Notes under the pieces: model-generated
Told to the model about the DNA's origin: nothing
What the model saw: only the letters and a program-made list of their open reading frames with translations
Database searches by the model: none
From: Colletes latitarsis
Lineage: Eukaryota; Arthropoda; Insecta; Hymenoptera; Colletidae
Direction: 5' to 3'
Length of the DNA: 64,000 bases
Assembly (NCBI RefSeq): GCF_051014445.1
Contig: NC_135141.1
Coordinates: 30,155,422-30,219,421 of the forward strand
Shown: positions 49,000-61,700 of the stretch, piece by piece
Numbering within the stretch: position 1 is the stretch's first letter
Layout: each line of letters starts with the position of its first letter
Translations under genes and position numbers: made by a program

Positions 49000-49640
49000 T
49001 ACAAATTATTCAAGAATTATTAATATTATTTCAAGCTCGGTTTTAAATATTAATCGATATAATATTACATACAATAGCTTCATTATTTCACTAATGTAAC
49101 AGCCGTAACAAATTTTACAAATTTTACATTACGAATAGAATGACGTTCCCTGATATTAATTCCACGCTTTATTTCATATTTTAATCGAACTTCTTCGGCC
49201 TAATATTTTATTAAATAACGGTATTGCTTCGCTAACGTGACGTCTGGTGTGAATTTTGCAATAAAATCAACGTCAATCGATGGGAACATGTTTGGCAATA
49301 TTTACTCCCAACGAGATTGACGTTCCCGAATGTTTATTTTACGCCCGGTTTGATATTTCAATCGAACTGCTTCGACAATATTTTATTAAATTACTATATT
49401 ACTTCATAAACGTGGCGTTTGCCGCGAATTTTGTAATTTAGTTAGATACGTTAAACAATATCCTTTGATATGATATTTTATAACAATTTCGTTTGATCAC
49501 GTAACTTTATCTTTTTCGATAACGTGACGTCCATCGCGAGTTTTTATACCCATTAGTATTCGCTTCCATAGGGATCCACGTTCTCGAATATTAATTTCAC
49601 GTTCGAAATATCAATACTCTTTGTGAACGTGTAATTTCCA
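49000..49640. repeat. Diverged tandem repeat, units of roughly 180-250 bp
   Basis: Related units begin with TGACGTTCCC near 49141 and 49319, and with CCACGTTCTC near 49568; a more decayed unit precedes 49141. Each continues with an AAT(A/G)TTWATT segment, then ATATTTTAATCGAACT..., ATATTTTATTAAAT and a CGTGACGT/CGTGGCGT block. Confidence 0.5.
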
Positions 49641-52600
49641 TGATATTCACTTCATTCTCTCGTCTGTAATGTGCCAGTAAATGCGTCGATCGTGCGAGCA
49701 TCGCAATAAATTAGCAAATATACGGTTTGTATCGTCAAAAGGAATCGTAGATAATTATTCTGCGGTCAGAGCCGCCTGGTTCGACCTTTGTAAAATTATT
49801 TCTCATTGGAATATCATGCCCAATTCTGTCCCCTTAATTGCGTAGTCGTCGTAACGAGCGTTTTTCTCTCATTCGATATTTTGTTTTGATAAATTTTTCA
49901 TCGTATTTTTGTTATTTATCTCTAAATCGATTCATTATATCGAATCGAAATAATTTAACGCTCGTGGTGTTTGTTTTCACTGGAGATGGAACTCGAGAGC
50001 TCACGGTGCTGGCTCAAATGAAATATCGCTGGCACAGATATCGTATCGAGTAGCGAATAAACAGTCGGATTTTCCGGTGAAATCGTCGGTTCGTTTTCGC
50101 GCGAAAGAAATAAAATTCACGCTCGCGAATCCGCCATCGGTCCACTATTCGATGCTACCCTGATTTATAAAGCTAAACTCCAATGATTATCACTGACCGA
50201 ACCATACCGGAAATTCATTGTCGAGTCTCTGGATTCAGAAATATTTAAGAAACATAATTGTCAAACATTTTGCGTTAAAAGCACCATGAAATCCCTTTGC
50301 TTTAAATTCAATAAATAAATGAACAAATATTCAATTTCTATGGCAGCTAAAAATTGAAAGATATCGTTATTAGCACGTTAAAAGCGCTCCCGTTTAAATT
50401 ATTGGTACGAGGATAGTTAAATTTCCAGTTCGTGGGCTGTTCGATAGCCCCTCGCATAACATAATTATCGCAGTAAATCATTGTTAATACGGACATTAAC
50501 TGGGTTCTCCCGGACTCGAGAAGACTGGTTCTCGTAGACTTTTTGTAATCCTCGAGCTCTCATTCTTTGTCTGGACTTCATCCTCGTCGCACTTTCCACC
50601 GTCTTTCGATCGCTCTTGCTACACTTTTTGCACACCATATAGATTATCTCTCGCTGCGAAACAGTAGCGACTCGCCGGTGCATATTTTCAACGATAACGC
50701 GACAGTTACAGTCCGCGACAAGGATGATATCACACGAGATATTTTCAAAATAATTCTACTCCCAATCTAACTTGTCCAAATAATTCGTACAAATTGTACG
50801 TTAATATTTCGAAGGACATGAACGTCACAGCCATTATTTGAAAAATATCAGAAAATTTTTATTTAGTTATTTGTACGTGCTTTTATTCGAGCAACAGCAA
50901 ATTGTTTCTTATTTTCGTTCAATATTCGTAGCTGAAAAGCACGTGGCCAAAGTATCTATCGTCGACATCACCGCGTAATGAGATAATGCAATAACCTGTG
51001 GCGTCGCGAAACTCCGGAGCGATACAGGTGTCTGCATTAGCAGATTGCCACTACATTTGGTCCTCGTGCCGTAAATGCGCCGCATAATAGGCAGGAAATT
51101 AAAACCAGAGATCCTAAAGATTACGTAGAAAGATCTACATTTTATTTGCTCGTCGCGGGACAGTTTATTTCGTGACCGAAATTTTTAATTTTTATTCAAC
51201 GGGCGACGGTTGTTTATCTCTTATACGTTGCACGAAATTGTTATCTAGATAAGGAGTTCGCCCATTCAAAGCGAGCTTCGAGCACTCTATCGCGCAATCT
51301 TCATCTCACGCGTCGCGAAATCCACCAGGCGGCTGTTGCCCGATGAATATTCAGGGATTCCGTTACATTATGCTAATACGACGAGAAACGAACAGTCTGA
51401 GATCCATAAGTAGCTTGTCGAACCGTTGTTCTACTGACGCAGGAACACGAAAAACATGTGGAGCGGTAGAAGCAATTTCTAATCGAAACTTTGTCCCGCT
51501 GGTAATTTATGGCATACATTATACGCACGACCGGAGAACGTTATTTCTACGAATTATTCTGTCTTCCTATGTTACAGCTCGAGTGCCACCGGTGTTCGGT
51601 ACTAATGGAATCCAGAAGAAACAGTTTCTCGACGGTTTCAATCGCGCGAGCAGCGGATGCCACTAATTATGCGTTTATAAATCATAAAGTAAAACGACGA
51701 TTTGGCTCTCGTCGCCTGTGACTCGTGTTAACCTTATGCAACGATTTAATTATAAGTAATCGCGTACACGTGTACTATTTACCTTTACTACGCAAACATC
51801 CTCCATATGATTCTGCTAATTGAGTTACAAATCTACTCTGAAAGAAGATGGATTCAATCTCTATTATCGTACGATACTTTTCCGGAATTGCATTATCTAG
51901 AGTTTAGGTAATTCAATAAGTGTTATAACAAACATTTTGTCCTTTCGACCAGGTATGCTAATGGCTCAACGGTAAGATTTTACCATACGAATCAAGCCGT
52001 TACTTTGGTTTACGATTCTTAGAAACGATCAGATTTTTACGACCTACGTTAAAATTAATCTTCAATTTGAGGCCACGCGTTTACGATTATAATTTCGATC
52101 GGTTGTGGAACCGGTGTTCAGCCTCCTCGAGGATATCGAGATCGATAGAATCGTTAAGCCTGCGATGTGAATGCACTCGCGAGCCTCGAGGGTGCGAAAG
52201 TTCAAGCAACACGCCTGCTTAGACACCTGTGCGCCGTAATCGTAAATATCGATAGGGTGTCTCGCAACATCGTCGACGATGAAAAAGAAATCTCGGTACA
52301 ATGCCACCGTCGCGCAATTCATTTTAATTTCGACTTAAAATTGTCATTTTCTCAGAATATTTCTTATATTATCTAGCAAACTATCTATAAAATAATTTAT
52401 AAAGCGTATGTAGACTCTTGCAACTGACTGTACGGGTAGATAAATAACCTGACACGGAAGTATATTGTAAAGTGGAAGTAGATTGTAGTAAGATTTCTTT
52501 ATTTATTGGTAAACAAGCTGGAATGCTTTAATAACGTAAGCGTACGGGACATCAAACAAAAGAGGCGTTCTTTTGTAACAGGTATTATACACAGTCGACA

Positions 52601-53430
52601 AAGCTTTTATTTTCATTGATAAATATTGGTATTGCAATTTATATGGACGTTGATGTTATTCTACCTCTTGATTATCACGCCATAAACAGAATAATTTCAC
52701 TAATAAAGATTAATTTTGTATACTGTAAAGAAACGGTAGATTCTAGTATTCTGAATTGCCCTCCCGCGAGGGTGCAACAAGTTCTACTTTTTCCACCTTC
52801 GTTCCGGACTCGAGACAACGTTTCGCTAGTAAACATCACCATTTTATTGGACGCCATGATCCCGTCGTTATTTTATAGACGTTCACTATAAATTTATCCA
52901 TCGACGAAAGTTATTCGATTTCCAAATAACCCGATACACGTATTTATTTTCGGATTAACATTTTATCTTCAACCTTAATGCACACCTAGGGGTTACACGA
53001 CCCGGAGATACAAGATCTTACGATTTAACCATAATCGTAAACCGACAGGATGCTCGTAATACGGCCTGCACACTTCGTGAATAAAGGGAGAGAGCGTGAA
53101 CGCACAAATACAAACCGGTGGCGAATCGTGTTTCTACACTGTTTCAAATGAGGCATAAAGAGAGCAGATCGAGGGGGTTGGAGAGGCGAGAAACAGTCGG
53201 GATGAGGGAAAATAGGGAAAAACGATTGGTGACGTCAAAAGTACTCCACGTGCCAACGAGCGAAACGCGATATTCGTTACGTAATCTCTCGTAAACAATT
53301 GGGCGTACGCGATCTCTGTGCAACTACGAACTTCCGTTAAAAATGATTCTAAATTTTTAAATCTGATTCAACTATTTCACTACTCAATTAAAAAATATTA
53401 AAAATAATACTGACACAAGTTCCTGCGCGA
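49641..53430. other. No gene recognised
   Basis: AT-rich sequence with short open frames; nothing with recognisable protein or RNA character. Confidence 0.35.
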
Positions 53431-53437
53431 GTACACA

Positions 53438-53552
53438 TAAGTGGAATTCGGATGAACGGAGTTCGAACGTAATGGAGAAAAAATGAAGTTCGTACGAACG
53501 GAGCGCAAATAAACGGAGCCGAGTTTAAATAAATGCAGTCGAGATAAATGGA
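53438..53552. repeat. Short degenerate minisatellite (about 15-20-bp units)
   Basis: Variants of ATRAACGGAGTTCGA recur about six times (ATGAACGGAGTTCGA, CGAACGGAGCGCAA, ATAAACGGAGCCGAG, ATAAATGCAGTCGAG and others) over about 115 bp. Confidence 0.5.
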
Positions 53553-54121
53553 TTTCTACTGTACGGTGGGCAAGTTTCTCTGTATACGCGAGCAGCGTTT
53601 GTCGTTCGCGACAGATTGAGAGAACAGGGAGCGCTCGCGGTGCCATTTCGCCGGTCGAGCGGCGTCGAACCGTGAGAAAGGAAGCAAAGTCGTTCCCCGC
53701 GAGCGGGCAGAATGGGAAAAACTCGTTAAGACCGACGAGAGGGCCCCGATGTTAAAAGCCTCCGATCGGCGGACTGTCAATTAAACGAGGCCCCGGTCTG
53801 CGGCTTCCGCCGCGCGGATCGGCCACGCTCGAGCGGAGAAACGCGTCGCGAGGACCGCGAGAAGTTCACCTGGAGTCGCGATCCACGGCGAAAACCGTCC
53901 TCGGCACAATAGGTTGAACGAAGACGGCTTAATTGCGCCACCGAGCCGACGATAACGAACCCCACGGTTTCACGATGTTCCTCGATCCATAGATCGCTCG
54001 TTTCTCCAACGTAGACACGACAAAATTAAGGTAATTCCGGACCAAACGATCTTGGCAATATTAGAAAACTTGCAACAGTTTTAAGCCCACTAAGTAAATC
54101 CTTTTTAAATTAAAATTTCGG

Positions 54122-54960
54122 GGAAACATTTCTGACCGCTCGTTATATTTTCAGCAATGAAATTTTTTTCTCGAAAGTGTGTAGGATTTCGGAGGTATGT
54201 CTATTCACCAAAATTATTGTAATGGACCCCTACAACTGAAAATAATTTTTTTAGAACGATTTGAAATTTTTTAATTTTGTCGAAAAATTTCTCACCTTCT
54301 CGAATTTTTTTTTCGAAAATACGCAGGATTTCGAGGGTATGTCTATTCACCAAAAATTATTGTATTTGACCCTCGCAAGTGAAAATTATTTTTTTAGAAC
54401 GATTCGAAAGTTTTTTTTTTCGCCGAAAAATTTAGGCACCCCCTGTCGATTTTTCTTAAAAATTCGTTTTTCATTTTTAGTAATTTTGTTTGACGCCCTA
54501 CAGAAAAATTGTCTAATACTTTTTTGTAGGTACCCATGAGCTCTACTTCAGAAAAAAGTTTCATTGAAATATATTCACTATTATAGGAGTTATGGCTGTT
54601 TGAAAATTGGACCATTTTTATGGGGTTTTTCTCATTTTGCGGGGTCAAGGACCAACTTTTCGAATATTTTTACGATTTGTACATATTCTCCATCAAAATA
54701 CGCGTAGTTTGCTTTTTTAAACATGAAAATCGTCCAATCCGTTCAGAAGTTATGACGTTTTAAAGATCCGCATGAAAATTCGAGCAGACATTTCTGGCCT
54801 CACATTAGATTTTCGGTAAGGAATTTTTTTCTCGAAACTGAGTAGGATTTCGGGGTTATGTGTAATGACCAAAAATGATTGTACTGGACCCCCGCAACCG
54901 AAAATAATTTTTTTCGAACGATTTGAAATTTTTTAATTTTGTCGAAAAATTTAGGCACCT
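54122..54960 (+). repeat. Unclassified repeat with three related copies of a 140-170-bp module
   Basis: Copy 1 (about 54125-54293) and copy 3 (about 54788-54958) share CATTTCTG, TTTTTTTCTCGAAA, GTAGGATTTCGG, a TATGT...CACC/GACC block and a GAACGATTTGAAATTTTT end. Copy 2 (about 54300-54440) is a shorter version next to copy 1. The intervening sequence (CTTCAGAAAAAAGTTTC..., GGGGTTTTTCTC) has the look of interspersed-repeat DNA. No open frame of note is present. Confidence 0.65.
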
Positions 54961-55270
54961 ATCTCCAGATACACGCGATATTATAATGCATATTTACGGG
55001 ATAATGAACTATTTTATAAAAAAGAATGTGATTTTGTTAGGTAGCGTTAATTTGGCCTCGTTTGTTCCGAGTTGCTCAGAGTTCTGGGCCTGCGCGGGCG
55101 TCGCGACGGCTAATTGACTACCTGTTACGTGGCTCGTTATCGAAAACTTGCGCTGAAAAGCGGTTACGCGTGCCTGGGTTCGCGAACTATGGTCGAGAGA
55201 GATTTTCTTGCTACTTGCAGTACTAATGGTAACAGGAACTGAACATGACCAAAAGAGGGAAAATAAAAAA

Positions 55271-55495
55271 TATTTATTCTATCCACGTAATTATGAAATA
55301 TGAAATGGAAAAATATTCCTCTGCGTGGTAGGAGTTGTAATTCCATGTTTTTAATTCCACTTTCCTATAGTAACAGAATAAGATTACTCGCGTTATCATA
55401 AGAAAGAGGAATTAAAAACGTGGAATTGCATTCCTATCACGTATGCATACTTGTTTCGCTCTCACATTTCATAATTACGTGTGTAGATTAAATAC
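55271..55495. repeat. Long imperfect inverted repeat (foldback hairpin, arms about 100 bp)
   Basis: The left arm (about 55271-55370) and right arm (about 55397-55495) are reverse complements with moderate divergence, around a loop of about 26 bp. Matching landmarks are CACGTAATTATGAAAT in the outer part and GTTTTTAATTCC in the inner part. Weaker similarity extends about 25 bp further out on each side. It could be a foldback MITE or the source of a long hairpin RNA. Confidence 0.65.
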
Positions 55496-55499
55496 TCTG

Positions 55500-58430
55500 T
55501 TTTTTCCTTTGAACATGAGCAAATTACGGTTATTGCTAACCAAACAAATTTTTTTCTACTTCATTCTGGCATTATTGTAACAGACGTTTCTCCGATTTGT
55601 AGGCCATTTTATTTCTTATTCTAAAATTATTGACTCCCAATTATCATCGTAATAATCATCCCAATGCAATCACACAGAAAAAAAAACAAATTTACAATAT
55701 ATTAGACGTCACGATTCTATCGACAGGAAGTCATTTTCGAAGAACTTTACGTCTTTAAACTCCGTACCGTGTTCGTATCATTCGAAGTTCCTTTGTTGGT
55801 CGGTCTTTCAGCGCGAGATAAAAAGTTGCTGGAGGCAACGTATTTCGCCAACGTGCAATTATACAGGCTATATATTCCCATCGTTCGGAAACATTTTAAC
55901 GTCCTCCGTTGGAAGATGATGCAAGTCTGCCAATTTCTCGAATAATTTAGAAGCTATTTGCTGTCAATAGACACGACAAGATGAAAAATGCGTCCCGTGT
56001 AACGGGCAAGATTGATGGACGGTTAGACGCGAAGAGTTATTCCGGGCGCTGAAATGCCTTATACGACGCAGTAATTGGCCATAAAAGCAAAGGGCAACTT
56101 TGTTCGCTGGAATAATATTTCGCCGCGCGCGCTAGACGCTCGTTTCAAACGCCTTGTTCCACGGATTTCGAGGGAAATAACGTCGGGAGAAGTATTGTTA
56201 GACATCCGATTCCATTGTGCAGTATTTAGCAGTACCGTGAATAAAGTTTCAACGGTTCTCCTCGTTTTTCCGTGAACTCGCGTTACGAAACAGTTTTGCC
56301 TCCCGGCGCTCGGTTCTCGAAATTTTCTCAATTAATTGTTTAACGACTGGTAAGTTTCAGTTCGTTGTTTTAACAAATTTTTAAAACTCATGACATTACG
56401 CGGTAATCTGTCTCGATATATTTTACACCGAGCGTTTATTCGTCAAGGCTGTTTCGGTAAGTTAAGGTTAACAACTATGTATAATTTCCAGCGCAGTTAC
56501 TGCAACATAATTTTCTGTCCCGAGGCACCGTCGACGCGACGTTACCTCAGCAATTAAACAAATTGTTGTTATAACCGGGCTGTACAATAACACGCCAGCC
56601 ACGTGCTTTTATTATCCTTCCACGTGCGTCGCGTTTGAACAAGTGTTTGCGCTCCGCTGATGCAGCCATTTATGTGCCAAGCACCCGGTATCCGCCACCA
56701 TCGTAAAAAACCAAGCAGAGGATCCCTCTGGGGCTCGCAATGATACTGCGTATTATTCCGTTTGGAAAAATTGAGCAAAACACCTACAAATTTGTTAAAT
56801 AATTCTTTAGAGTTGTGTCAACCACTGGAATTGGTCATTGGTGACTTACGTTTCTTAAAGAGGTTTAATTTACAAAAATTTTAGAAGCTGTAATATTTAT
56901 TTGGGATGCTCGAAATTGTTTTTTGATATCAACAGGGAAACCTAGGGACTTTGCAACGATTTTTATAAAAGATCGAGGCTTCCACGTGTGAACGCGGAAG
57001 TTGCCATTCTGTTGAATGGGGGTGAGAAGGGAATGGCACGGTTGTAAGCTGATGGATTGCAACACAACACTCGGCGACGTTAATCGCATTAGCAAGGTCC
57101 TGGACCGCCGATGGCGATACAACAGCAACGACTTCGTCCAATGGAAACGCAGCCGTATGCATTTGTATTTAATTTCTGTTTAATTCGAAACAATAGTCCG
57201 CGCCATAATTGGCAAACGATAGCGTACAGGAATATCCATTAATTGCGTAGCTGTTGGGATCGTTCAATAGTCGCGCGTATAGATTACAACCACAGTCGGA
57301 AAGTAATTGATGAATTCCATCCATGGGAATTATATTGCAAATTATAGAGTAACGCGAACGAGTATCAATCATAACATGCCGTTTCTATAATTACCGAGCG
57401 TTATCATTAATTATTTGGTAACGAAACGTTTCCAAAGTCGTAGAGATGCTTGGAATGCATTAATTATTTTTAGCTACGTTCCGTTTCTCGTATCGGTTTT
57501 ATAAAACGTTGGCGAATTTAAATCGAAATGTTCAACTCGCGACCCGGAAACTTGGAGCATTATTCACCAGATCCCGAGCCCCTCTTGGCAATCGTTCCAC
57601 GTGATTAGTATTCCTGCGAACCCTATCCCTTTTTCTCGTCTCTAGATAAACACCAAGTTTATCTGTGCGCGCCGAGCCCCAATAAATTCAAGTCGAGTCG
57701 CTCTTTATCGTAGGCCGATTATCGCGAACTCGGGCAGGGACTTCCTCCTCCATATCGTGGCGTGTGTACGTGTCTGCGGTGAAATCGTGGCGGGAATTAA
57801 CGGTGTAAATACCCCTTCGATGCGAAAACCTGAATCAAATATTCCGACGAAGCTTTTGAGCCACTGACCCATGGCACGTCTCTTTATCGATACGAATTCT
57901 GGAGCAAATCTCTTGCGACCAAGATAAAGCGGGGGTAAGCTATTAGTCTGACCACTAATTACGAGCATCTAATCCGGTTAAAGCGTCGTGTGCAAGCAGA
58001 GTGTGCATAGAATGGATAAAATTAAAATTTTGTTAGGAGACCCTGTTCTCTCTTAAATGGAATCGACAACTTTTTCCCTGTGGTGAAGAATTAAATCTGA
58101 TTTATCCGTGGATCGTGTTTGAAGTTCAACGAATGTTGTTACGTAACAATTAGAAAGACCTCGATTAATTATAAATTGTACAATATCGAACGACGCCTCT
58201 GCGCGGTCGGGGCTTGACATTAATGACGTAAACACCCTTCGGTGCAGTCAGTCAGGGGTGGAAACCGTTCTGATTCCATTTACGGTACATTAGTGAGCTT
58301 CGTCCCGGTCACCGAAGGGTCAGGAGATAGAAAAGATAGACAGACGGCTTTTATTACAGATTCTAGGAGGTTCGTAAAGAGGGTTTATTCGTGGCCGTTA
58401 ATCGCGTTCAATTGTACAGTAAAAGACACA
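55500..58430. other. No gene recognised
   Basis: AT-rich sequence with short open frames only. Confidence 0.35.
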
Positions 58431-58438
58431 ATCCCTAA

Positions 58439-58793
58439 TCGAGTGGATGACTTCCAGCGTCCGAGCACATTCGAGAAACCCATTACGCTCTAATCAAACT
58501 CCAGACAAAGTGCATCTTGATTGATTTTCGAAGACGAACACCGTTTGTTTATCCGCGGAAGATATTCGACAATCGATAGAAAAATTCTATCGTACCTTCC
58601 TCTTTCGTAAACGAATAATTTACCTGGTCGAGTGGATGACTTCAACGTAGAAACCCATTATTAGTGTATCTCATCTTGAGCACAATTATTTCTAAACACA
58701 TTTGCCATTCACTTCGATCGAACCCGAAACTGCATTTGTTTCTTCTTTCGCAAAATTCATAAAATTAAATATTCGAAACCTGGTCCCGTCTAA
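58439..58793. repeat. Diverged tandem duplication, unit about 189 bp
   Basis: TCGAGTGGATGACTTC starts at 58439 and again at 58628. Both are followed by GAAACCCATTA, a CATCTTGA block and a CTTTCG...ATTCG/ACGAAT...ACCTGGTC end. Confidence 0.55.
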
Positions 58794-61700
58794 TTTTTCT
58801 CACTGATAGGTTTCGCGAAAGCTCGTCTAAACACTACGTTGCGTCGAATGACGAGTGCAAGTGCCTTTGAAACTGTCGAACGGAAACGCGTTCACGCCTA
58901 TCGACACGCTGGCAATCTTAGTCTTTTTCCTCGCGTGGGCCGCCACGTGTTAACTGCATTAACGAATAGTGGCTTGGCAATTATTTGCAGTCAGCTAACG
59001 AAACGAGGCTACGCGAAATGGAGTTTGCACACGAATGCACGCTGCACAGTGGTTAATCATCGTCAGAGGCAACAACGTCAAACTGACGAACTTGGAATTT
59101 CAGATCAGGATTTCTTGTCGAAACCAACTTTGACACGGGGGAAGGGGGGGGGGGGCGGTAAATCACCGAATATTGCTTGTTAGGTGTCCCGGATCGAGTT
59201 GGTCCTGCAATATATATGTATCGACGTGATCGAGGACTTTTGATTTATATCTCCAAATAATCGAGTAATCAAAGTTGCGCGTGACACGAAAATATTGTAA
59301 CTCTTATCGGTCAGTCGTGATCTAGTGGCCATGGAAATATAAAAATCCAATATTTTGTCGACAAGCTCATAAATTTTTAACATAACCACGTCGATCGGTT
59401 CACAAGTAGTTTGTTTGCATAATGTTACATTTAATATTCCGATGAGGAATTTATGAAATCAATTATCCACGTTGATTCGCATTATATGTTGCTATGATGG
59501 TTACCGTTGCATAAATCGTTACCTGCGAAAGTAATTGACTCGTATTTCCATAAAATTGGCTCTATTCCCATATCTCCAGAATTACTGAAACGCAGGGTGT
59601 TTAACATATCGCGTTTATAAATACTGTTATGACAATTTGTTTTATACGTTATCGCTATTTTTTGCTGTTAATCACTTTTGCGTATACTAACGAGATACAT
59701 TTGTTTCACTGAAGTATGCGGGCGCAAAGTGAATAATAACACAGTAGCTCGCGTTAAATCACTTTTTTCAGACCGTTTATATTAATAAAATACTACATTG
59801 TAACATTCTGACATCGACAAAAGTTCTAATTACAAATAAGGAAATTCTTCACAATTATTCGAATTCAACGGTATTAATTTATCCACCATACTCACTGGAT
59901 CTCACTCCGTCTTATTTATTCCGAATCTGCTGGAAATTCACTCGTTAGAAAATTCTCCCGCAATGTCACCAGTACGAAAAATTCGTCCGAAGTTTTAATG
60001 TCAAAGTTAAGAGGTTTTACGATCGATGGAACAACCCCGAAAGATGGCGAAAATTTGGAGTGGGAATCCCATGCACCGGTGTCGATCGACCGTTAATCGC
60101 GCGAAAATATGAGGATCAAGCTCGAGGATCGTAAGCTATCGTTAGGCTCGAAAACTTTTTCACTGATACTTTGTCGGATGGAAGCACGTGTCTCGATAAC
60201 GGGTCGCGACGCGAAAAGAAGCGCGGTTTGATAATCGCACGGACACGAAGCACGGGGAATCGTTTTGTGGCGACTATTTCCAGAGGCTAGCGAGGAGGTA
60301 GGACGCCGTAGGAGAAAGGGAAACCGCCGAGAAGAGAAGAGGGGTGGCGCATAGGGTGGCGTGCGCGTTTCAAAAAGGGTGAGGGAAAGCGTATCGGCTT
60401 GGAAAATATGTTGGTCGCAGAACAACGCGTAACCGACGTGCCTCGTCGACGTATTTTTTTTTATTTTCCTTTTGCTCGTCGTTTCTCTTTTGCCCCCTTC
60501 CCTGCCCCCTCCTCTTTCATCCCCTTTCTTTTCTACTTCGATTTACGCCCGAGGCGGATCGCCAATTTCGCGACCACCCTCCGATTAAAATTCATACGCT
60601 GAGCTCGGGGACAAAGGGCGGCGCCCCTCAACGACGCTGTTTGGAAAAGTAATAGAGGGGCGAAAGTGGCCGACGCACGGCCCCCGCGGGTGGCTGTCAA
60701 CGAGCCTAATCGACGCACTTGATTCCCCGAATGGGAAGATAATTTCAAGGTGCAAACGCGACGACCGCGAACGACTTGCGGATCGATGCCGAAAATTGAC
60801 CCTCGAATTTTAAATAACTGCACCCCCTTGGAATTTGCCATGATTTAGAATAGAAACAGTCTCATTGTAATCGAGGGTGAGTTAAAAGTTACCTTCAAAA
60901 GTAATAAAATTGTTCGTATTCGTGCTTGTCGGCGCTTTTCAAGTGCGTTCGAAAAGGGACGTCGACAGCTACAAAGTTAGTTTAAATTACATATTTCAGA
61001 CTACGTGCAACCACGAGTAAACGAGCTTTATGTACGAGATTTATATGTTGCAAAATGTTCCGTTTCTCGAATATTTTCCACTCGTTAAAAGATACACTGC
61101 GCGCACAACTACAGCTGCACCGTTAAACATTTAAATTGTTTGAGAAAAAATTTCATAAACAATTCTAAAACACGCGGGGAAAGTTCTTTATATTATTTTC
61201 AAACGTTAGCATGTTATTGTCTTATATTTTTTAGAATTTCTAGGATTATGTATTGTTAGTTCTTAATAATATATTCCTAAAGGAAGAATATCGAATTTTT
61301 CTCGAAAATTGCTGTTCACGAGTTAACGAGTTCTACTCTTATGGAGTAACGAAATACTAAAACGGAGAAGAACTCTATTTCGATTTATCGTTTCGCAATT
61401 AAAGTTGTTATCTTTCGCGAAGTACCGCGGCGTTAGGAATGCCAGGAAGACGTTTCCTAAATAGAGAAATTTCGCACGAAATGTTGCTTGTTAAATTACT
61501 TTGGAACAATCGTCGTAGTCGTTGGAACGGAAACCCATCGAGTTTGCAGTTTTCTTGCAATGCGCGTCTTGTTCGAGTAATCCGTGAAATCGCGGCGGGA
61601 AACGGAGCAAATAACACGGAACATTAAACGTGTTTATACGTCGACGTGAAAACGATGGAGGCTGGCATAAGCGTTCGCTGAGTACACACGATCTCATTGT

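Noticed and set aside
60093..60425. 110-codon minus-strand open frame in a CpG-richer patch
   Set aside because: It shows no motif or splice signals supporting it; composition explains the open frame.
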